Of a DNA stretch of 6,215 nucleotides, positions 5,882-6,215 are shown piece after piece. The notes below the pieces were generated by a model. It saw only the letters and a list, made by a program, of their open reading frames with translations. It did no database searches and was not told where the DNA came from. Origin of the DNA: an uncultured Traorella sp. (GTDB lineage: Bacteria > Bacillota_I > Bacilli_A > Erysipelotrichales > Erysipelotrichaceae); the NCBI GenBank assembly GCA_945938205.1, contig CAMEUL010000090.1:1-6215 (forward strand), given 5' to 3'. The position numbers and the translations under genes are program-made. Numbering within the stretch: position 1 is the stretch's first letter; the number at the start of each line of letters is the position of its first letter.

Positions 5882-6215
5882 ATGATTTATGCATATATTG
5901 TAGGGCCGATGTTTACAGAGGCAGATATTAATCAAAGAAAACGTGAAGCAGTTCTCATCCGAGAAGTGCTTGAGAAGAATCATGAAGAACATATGGTCAT
6001 TAATCCGGTGGAACTTCCATTTGATCAAAGCAAAGTGCTGACATCAAAGGAAATATTTCTGGCAGATCGAAAACATCAGGAAAAAGCGAATGTTTTCTTT
6101 TTTGAGTTGGCCAGTGAAGACAGTGGCAGCTGTGTTGCACTGGGGACGGTCATTGAACGATTTATGCAGGGGAAACCTCTTCATATTTATCCGGTATTTA
6201 ATGATTTGCGTCTTC
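5882..6215 (+). CDS. Nucleoside 2-deoxyribosyltransferase-like paralog, copy 2 (3' end outside window)
   Basis: The first 111 codons are visible and align without gaps to copy 1, with 81 of 111 identical residues (73%). Unlike copy 1, it has Ala (GCA, 6137-6139) at position 86, where copy 1 and the family have the catalytic Glu; GAA to GCA is one base change. D62 and D80 are kept, while N6 and A7 near the N-terminal AGP loop are changed to Ile and Val. The reading frame is open throughout the visible part. The ribosome binding site has weakened to AAGTGG compared with AAGAGG in copy 1, 13 bp after the copy 1 stop, so the pair is probably co-transcribed. It may be a pseudoenzyme, a partner subunit (these enzymes form oligomers), or an enzyme with another reaction; a decaying duplicate is also possible. 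The end of the gene is not seen. Confidence 0.85.
   Translation, partial: MIYAYIVGPMFTEADINQRKREAVLIREVLEKNHEEHMVINPVELPFDQSKVLTSKEIFLADRKHQEKANVFFFELASEDSGSCVALGTVIERFMQGKPLHIYPVFNDLRL
6176..6215 (+). repeat. 40-bp perfect repeat, copy B (in deoxyribosyltransferase copy 2)
   Basis: Matches 5686-5725 base for base and continues to the last base of the window, so the true length of the identity is unknown. Confidence 0.95.

Overview
The window looks like chromosomal DNA from a low-GC, AT-rich Firmicute. The signs are strong AGGAGG-type ribosome binding sites, short intergenic gaps, U-tract hairpin terminators and a GH4/RpiR sugar module. An Erysipelotrichales-like gut bacterium would fit, but that is inferred from the general style and not from a marker gene.

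Layout from left to right: the 3' part of an AIM24-family gene (+) runs into the window and ends at a terminator. It converges on ilvE (-), a branched-chain aminotransferase with its own terminator. Upstream of ilvE, across a gap of about 100 bp with overlapping back-to-back promoters, an RpiR-family regulator (+) is followed by a GH4 6-phospho-alpha-glucosidase gene (+, malH/glvA type). That enzyme gene is broken by one in-frame TGA exactly where the family is expected to have Trp. After a strong terminator come a YczE/YitT-type membrane protein (+) and a small MazG-like nucleotide pyrophosphohydrolase (+), each with its own promoter and terminator. A 229-bp gap follows, holding a two-way terminator and a 45-codon minus-strand open stretch that looks like a gene remnant. 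The window ends with two tandem nucleoside 2-deoxyribosyltransferase genes (+); the second runs off the edge.

How the genes fit together: regulator plus GH4 enzyme form an alpha-glucoside-6-phosphate utilisation module, regulated locally and without a PTS transporter in view. The MazG-like protein and the NDT pair form a loose nucleotide-pool and salvage group. The most notable points are the in-frame TGA in the GH4 gene (with no TGA among seven terminal stops) and the second NDT copy. That copy is 73% identical to the first over the visible part, yet carries Ala in place of the putative catalytic Glu.
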